64,000 bases of DNA from Erwinia sp. JUb26 (GTDB lineage Bacteria > Pseudomonadota > Gammaproteobacteria > Enterobacterales > Enterobacteriaceae), in the NCBI RefSeq assembly GCF_003751505.1, contig NZ_RJVB01000009.1:186001-250000 (forward strand). Direction: 5' to 3'. Below the pieces are notes generated by a model. The model saw only the letters and a list, made by a program, of their open reading frames with translations. It searched no databases and was not told where the DNA came from. Of the stretch, positions 60,482-64,000 are shown one piece after another. Made by a program: the position numbers and the translations under genes. Positions within the stretch are counted from its first letter, which is position 1. Every line of letters begins with the position of its first letter.

Positions 60482-61635
60482 GATTTTGGCTGTGTCGCCT
60501 GCTGCTGCTGTTACCCGCGCTTCTCCTCGTAAACTGCCAGGCTCAACACTTTAACGCTGCCAGCCCCGCTCTGGCCGATCTCACCCTCCCGGCTGGCCAG
60601 TCACCGCAGGTATGGCCGGTGCCTCGTCCCCTGCCGCAGCCAAACGGCCTGCGCCCCTGCTGTGCCTTCGGCTATAACCTGAAGGCTAAGCTGTTCGGCA
60701 TGCCGGTCCCGTGGTATCAGCTGGATAATGTGGTGGCCCCGGCGCAAACCGGGCAGCACCACTTCAACCCGCTTTTTCTGGATACGCTCAGTACGCTGAT
60801 TGGACTGAACAGCGAGCATAACGGTCTGGTTTATACCCGTCGGGGCGGTTTTATCGATCTGGCACACCTGCGCGACAGCGCCGATAACACCCTGTGGCTG
60901 TTCAGCCATATCTGGTCGCGAATGGGCCAGGCAACCACGCTAAAGCTTGACGATGAACTGGGCCAGCGTGAGATACGCCTGTTCTCCTATACGCCACCCG
61001 CCAGCGCTACCGACCGCTATCGGCTGGCGGTTTATCTGGCCGCGCATCTGGCCTTTGAACTTGCCGCCTGGCATGAGGTGGCGCAGTGGTATGGATTTGA
61101 ATCGGTACCCGGTTTTTCCGAAGGCGTTTCGGCCTTTTCGCCGGAGGATCTCTACTCCAATCTGCTCGGTACCCGCGTGGCAATCGACTTAATCAACGCC
61201 GGGCGTGTTGCCACCCTGCCGCACTATCAGCAGGCGATGAGTGAGGCGATCCCACAGGCACTGGCCCAGCTGCAGGCAGAATCCCCGGACGGGACGCGCT
61301 TCCACTTTGATATGCTCGATCGTCTGTGGTGGAACAGCGGCTGCCGCCTGCCGGATAAGTTCCTGCTCCGCTACCGCAATTACGACGTCAGCGAGCGGCG
61401 CTGGCCTTCGCGTCCGCCGGAAGGGGTTTCAGCGCTGCGGCTGACGCTGCCCGAGCGTTTTCAGGGCGTGGCGCTGGCCCATTTCGGCCGCCTGGAAATT
61501 TTACCCGGGCACGCTATGGCCAGCCTGCCCGTTCCGGCTTCGCGCTACGTTTTTGCCGATTTCCCCGCGTTGGCGCAGCAGGCTAAGCGTGCCGATCTAC
61601 AGCATCTGGCGGGCTTACGCTATCGCTGCAACTGA
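60478..61635 (+). CDS. DUF4056-like exported protein, possible lipoprotein
   Basis: The 385 residues start at a TTG that overlaps the previous stop (TTGA), so translation is coupled. The N-terminus is a hydrophobic signal ending in LVNC (Cys20), an imperfect lipobox. I recall this pattern as DUF4056. Likely conserved polar motifs are GGFIDLAHLRD (about 123-133) and AAWHEVAQWYGFE (about 196-208), the latter with a His-Glu pair like some metal hydrolases. Function is unknown. Another reading is a periplasmic partner of the two barrels. Confidence 0.65.
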   Translation: MRFWLCRLLLLLPALLLVNCQAQHFNAASPALADLTLPAGQSPQVWPVPRPLPQPNGLRPCCAFGYNLKAKLFGMPVPWYQLDNVVAPAQTGQHHFNPLFLDTLSTLIGLNSEHNGLVYTRRGGFIDLAHLRDSADNTLWLFSHIWSRMGQATTLKLDDELGQREIRLFSYTPPASATDRYRLAVYLAAHLAFELAAWHEVAQWYGFESVPGFSEGVSAFSPEDLYSNLLGTRVAIDLINAGRVATLPHYQQAMSEAIPQALAQLQAESPDGTRFHFDMLDRLWWNSGCRLPDKFLLRYRNYDVSERRWPSRPPEGVSALRLTLPERFQGVALAHFGRLEILPGHAMASLPVPASRYVFADFPALAQQAKRADLQHLAGLRYRCN

Positions 61636-61831
61636 GCAAAATCTCCTCTCCCCAATCCGATGAACCATAACAAAAAGTTATCTTTCCTCACCATCCTTCA
61701 TTCCGTAAAGCCGGCCTTTTTCTTCAGCCCCGCTCTCTTTTTCTTGAGCCAGTGGCAGGCAAACGTTTAGCTGCTGACTTAAACAGCACAATCGGTAAAA
61801 ACGGAAAGTTCCCTTACTGAATGACTATTAA

Positions 61832-61847
61832 TGTGATATTCATCACA
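61832..61847. promoter_or_regulatory. CRP site upstream of tsx
   Basis: TGTGA-TATTCA-TCACA is a perfect cAMP-CRP core. It lies about 200 bases before tsx, whose E. coli counterpart has a CRP/CytR-controlled promoter. A second partial TGTGA occurs at 61884. Otherwise the 413-base gap 61636-62048 shows no gene. Confidence 0.8.
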
Positions 61848-62048
61848 CTTTAACTGATTTGAAATGAAACAGAATTTGACAAGTGTGAGCAATCTCTATT
61901 TCCTTAGAACCCGATAGCGGCACACTGCCGCAACATAACTGACGGGTGCTTTCGTCAACGATATCAGCGCCCGATTGTGTGCCTTTAATAACCCAACCTG
62001 ACCCTCGCGCTGGCTGCTGAGGATGGTCTCTGAGCATGTGGTAATATA

Positions 62049-62915
62049 ATGAAATATAAAATTATGATGGCTGGCGCGCTGGCAGCGTTGTCTTATACCA
62101 ACGTCTCTTTCGCAGAGTCGGGCAGCCCTGAATACGTTTCCGACTGGTGGCACCAGAGCGTCAACGTTGTCGGAAGCTACCACACCCGCTTCGGACCGCA
62201 GCTGAACAACGATGTTTACCTGGAATATGAAGCCTTCGCGAAAAAAGACTGGTTTGATTTCTACGGCTACATCGATGTGCCTAAATTCTTCGGCGTGGGC
62301 AACGGCAACGATAAAGGCGCCTGGGATAACGGTTCCCCGTTCTTTATGGAAATTGAGCCGCGCTTCTCAATCGATAAGCTTACCGGCGTGAACCTGGGCT
62401 TTGGTCCATTCAAAGAGTGGTATTTCGCGAACAACTATATCTACGATATGGGCGACAACCGCGCTAACCGCCAGAACACCTGGTATATGGGTCTGGGTAC
62501 CGACATCGATACGCATTCGGACGTTGGCCTGTCACTGAACGTCTACGCGAAATATCAGTGGGCGAACTACGGTGCCGCTAACGAAAACGAGTGGGATGGC
62601 TATCGCTTCAAGGTGAAATACTTTGTCCCGCTGACCAGCCTGTGGGGCGGTAACCTGAGCTATATCGGCTTCACCAACTTCGACTGGGGTTCCGATCTGG
62701 GCGACAATTCCGCCCCTGCGCGTACCAGCAACTCCATCGCATCCAGCCATATCCTGTCACTGGGTTACGATCACTGGCATTACTCGTTCGTGGCGCGTTA
62801 CTTCCACAACGGCGGCCAGTGGAACGATGGCACCGAGCTGAACTTCGGCAACGGTCCGTTCCACGTCAAATCTAACGGCTTTGGCTACTATCTGGTTGTA
62901 GGTTACAACTTCTGA
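62049..62915 (+). CDS. tsx: Nucleoside-specific channel Tsx
   Basis: Tsx is an outer-membrane channel for nucleosides and deoxynucleosides and a phage and colicin receptor. The 288 residues have a signal peptide cut near VSFA-ESG, the N-terminal [21 protein letters not shown] motif, a 12-strand barrel pattern rich in aromatic residues, and end in GYNF. In E. coli tsx lies in another part of the chromosome, so its place next to ygaC is unusual. Confidence 0.93.
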   Translation: MKYKIMMAGALAALSYTNVSFAESGSPEYVSDWWHQSVNVVGSYHTRFGPQLNNDVYLEYEAFAKKDWFDFYGYIDVPKFFGVGNGNDKGAWDNGSPFFMEIEPRFSIDKLTGVNLGFGPFKEWYFANNYIYDMGDNRANRQNTWYMGLGTDIDTHSDVGLSLNVYAKYQWANYGAANENEWDGYRFKVKYFVPLTSLWGGNLSYIGFTNFDWGSDLGDNSAPARTSNSIASSHILSLGYDHWHYSFVARYFHNGGQWNDGTELNFGNGPFHVKSNGFGYYLVVGYNF

Positions 62916-62937
62916 TTGTGATCGTTACCTGCTGAAT

Positions 62938-62966
62938 TCTGAATGCGCCTGCGGGCGCATTTTTTT
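62938..62966 (+). terminator. Terminator of tsx
   Basis: GAATGCGCC-TGCG-GGCGCATTTTTTTT lies about 25 bases after the tsx stop. Confidence 0.88.
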
Positions 62967-62996
62967 TGCGCGCGGCAACAGCATCCGGCGGTAAAA

Positions 62997-63332
62997 TCAG
63001 TCAAACATACGTTCCAGATAGCGTTCCAGCGCGGCGCGCGAGCTAAAGCCGTAAGGAATGCCATAATGATCGTTCGAATCCCCAACCAGATACATCGGGA
63101 AGCGGACATAGTGTTCACAGGTTTTAATATCTGAAGCCGGTACCGCAATGGCCTGGCTCCTCTCTTTCAGTGTCGGATGGATCACCAGCGCCGTACGACC
63201 CAATCGCGCCTCACGATTAACATAGACGTAGTCTTCACCCCGACTGTAACCGTAGCTTTTAGCGGTAACCGTATCCATCTCAAATCCCGCCTTTTCCAGT
63301 ACGCGAGCTACCTCATCAGGTCGTAAATACAT
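62997..63332 (-). CDS. ygaC: DUF2002 family protein YgaC
   Basis: The 111 residues match the small cytoplasmic DUF2002 family (E. coli YgaC, reported as Fur-regulated), with [18 protein letters not shown] at the start and a single globular domain. Function is unknown. It is divergent from ygaM exactly as in E. coli, which marks the return to the shared gene order. Confidence 0.85.
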   Translation of the reverse strand: MYLRPDEVARVLEKAGFEMDTVTAKSYGYSRGEDYVYVNREARLGRTALVIHPTLKERSQAIAVPASDIKTCEHYVRFPMYLVGDSNDHYGIPYGFSSRAALERYLERMFD

Positions 63333-63481
63333 GCTTTTTCCTCTGTGTCTGCAAACCCCGCAACCTTACATCAGGCCACATAGTCAGTGCTTTCGGAATA
63401 ATCCAAAACGCAGGTTTTCAACGTTACGGTTTTTAAGCCTGTCCTATACTTAATAGTACATTTCAAAACCAGGGAGCAAAA

Positions 63482-63805
63482 ATGTTCAACCGGACAGCGA
63501 AAAATAACGATATTGACCTGAGCGAGGATGTCTCACTGCTGGCAGATACACTGGATGACTTGCTGAAATCCTACGGCAGTAAAGCGAAGGATGATGTGGA
63601 AGGTGCCAAAAATCGTGCAGAAACGCTGCTAAAAGAGACCCGTGCCAAACTGCAGGGCCACAATCGGGTGACTCAGGCGGCAAGGGATGCTGGCGCTCAG
63701 GTGCGCACTTACGTACGTGATAAGCCCTGGCACGGCGTAGGCATCGGTACCGCTCTCGGTATACTCATCGGCGCATTAATCACCACTAGCACAACCCGCC
63801 GTTAG
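63482..63805 (+). CDS. ygaM: DUF883 family membrane-anchored protein YgaM
   Basis: The 107 residues have a charged helical N-terminal part and one C-terminal transmembrane helix (about 86-103, GVGIGTALGILIGALIT) preceded by DKPWHGV. This is the DUF883/ElaB-YqjD-YgaM type, inner-membrane tail-anchored proteins reported to associate with ribosomes in stationary phase. The ATG follows AGGGAGC. Confidence 0.88.
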   Translation: MFNRTAKNNDIDLSEDVSLLADTLDDLLKSYGSKAKDDVEGAKNRAETLLKETRAKLQGHNRVTQAARDAGAQVRTYVRDKPWHGVGIGTALGILIGALITTSTTRR

Positions 63806-63821
63806 TACCGTTTATTTTTTG

Positions 63822-63860
63822 AACAAATGCTCGCCTTCACAGTGCGGGCATTTTTTTTAT
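63822..63860 (+). terminator. Terminator of ygaM
   Basis: AAATGCTCGC-CTTCACA-GTGCGGGCATTTTTTTT lies about 20 bases after the ygaM stop; the stem has a small mismatch. Confidence 0.7.
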
Positions 63861-63917
63861 TGGCACAAAACCTTGTGGCACAAGGCTTGTGAGCGGGGTG
63901 ACTAAATAAATACGCTT

Positions 63918-63964
63918 TTCCTATATCTTGTGTGGTTGCTTTTTGGAGCCACTATATCTAGTAT
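63918..63964 (+). promoter_or_regulatory. Tandem NrdR boxes, probable nrdHIEF promoter
   Basis: TTCCTATATCTTGTGT (63918-63933) and CCACTATATCTAGTAT (63949-63964) fit the NrdR consensus ACACWATATATWGWGT at 12 and 13 of 16 positions. Their starts are 31 bases apart, three helical turns, as in known NrdR promoters. In E. coli nrdHIEF follows ygaM, and the window ends in what should be its leader. Confidence 0.7.
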
Positions 63965-64000
63965 TCACTTCATCAAGACCACGCAACATGGTGTGGCAGT

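Noticed and set aside
61884-61900. Second CRP site before tsx
   Set aside because: Only TGTGA is present, and the other half does not match TCACA, so it is not listed as a separate site.

Overview
The window reads as one chromosomal stretch of a member of the Enterobacterales. An Erwinia/Pantoea-like relative is my best guess, but the sequence alone does not fix the genus. The first 39.8 kb follow the well-known E. coli K-12 order almost gene for gene (csiE-hcaT, glyA, glrK-qseG-glrR-glnB, glmY, purL, mltF, tadA, pgpC, murQ/murR, yfhL, acpS-pdxJ-recO-era-rnc-lepB-lepA, rpoE-rseABC, nadB, trmN6, srmB, grcA, ung, grpE, nadK, recN, bamE, ratA-rnfH, smpB, ssrA). The last kilobase returns to that order (ygaC, ygaM, then what looks like the NrdR-controlled nrdHIEF promoter).

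The core part holds housekeeping functions with their regulatory sites still readable: PurR boxes before glyA and purL, a sigma54/sigma70 promoter before glmY, a NadR box on the nadB translation start, a sigmaE promoter before rpoE, a sigma32 promoter before grpE, LexA boxes before recN and an FNR box before grcA. The rpoE coupled leader peptide rseD is also present as a very short ORF.

The strangest stretch of the core is the gap of about 1.1 kb between glmY and purL. It has no convincing gene. Instead it contains two copies, in opposite orientation, of a structured element of about 200 bp. Each copy is bounded by a 25-27 bp inverted repeat, and each has a short three-unit tandem repeat outside the same (3') end. 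Inside, two hairpins keep their loops (ATGGAY and AGGAM) while the stem sequences differ but still pair, which is the signature of a conserved RNA structure. The GGA loops resemble CsrA/RsmA binding hairpins and the AYGGAY loops of the TwoAYGGAY RNA motif.

From ssrA (39.8 kb) to ygaC (63.0 kb) lies accessory DNA in blocks: a small membrane protein and an alpha/beta hydrolase; a GntR-controlled block (DapA-like lyase/aldolase and aldehyde dehydrogenase) divergent from a YddG-like exporter; an aromatic-acid type block (MFS importer, GlxA-like and MarR regulators, UbiX-like flavin prenyltransferase and UbiD-like decarboxylase, without the usual small third subunit); a lone TagA/VasL-type type VI secretion protein; a HAD dehalogenase-like enzyme followed by a kinase, a class III PLP enzyme and an Lrp regulator that look like a phosphorylate-then-eliminate amino-alcohol pathway; a small serine hydrolase; a three-gene outer-membrane cassette of unknown job (two beta-barrels and a DUF4056 lipoprotein-like protein); and tsx with a CRP box. 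No integrase, transposase, CRISPR array or tRNA gene was recognised.
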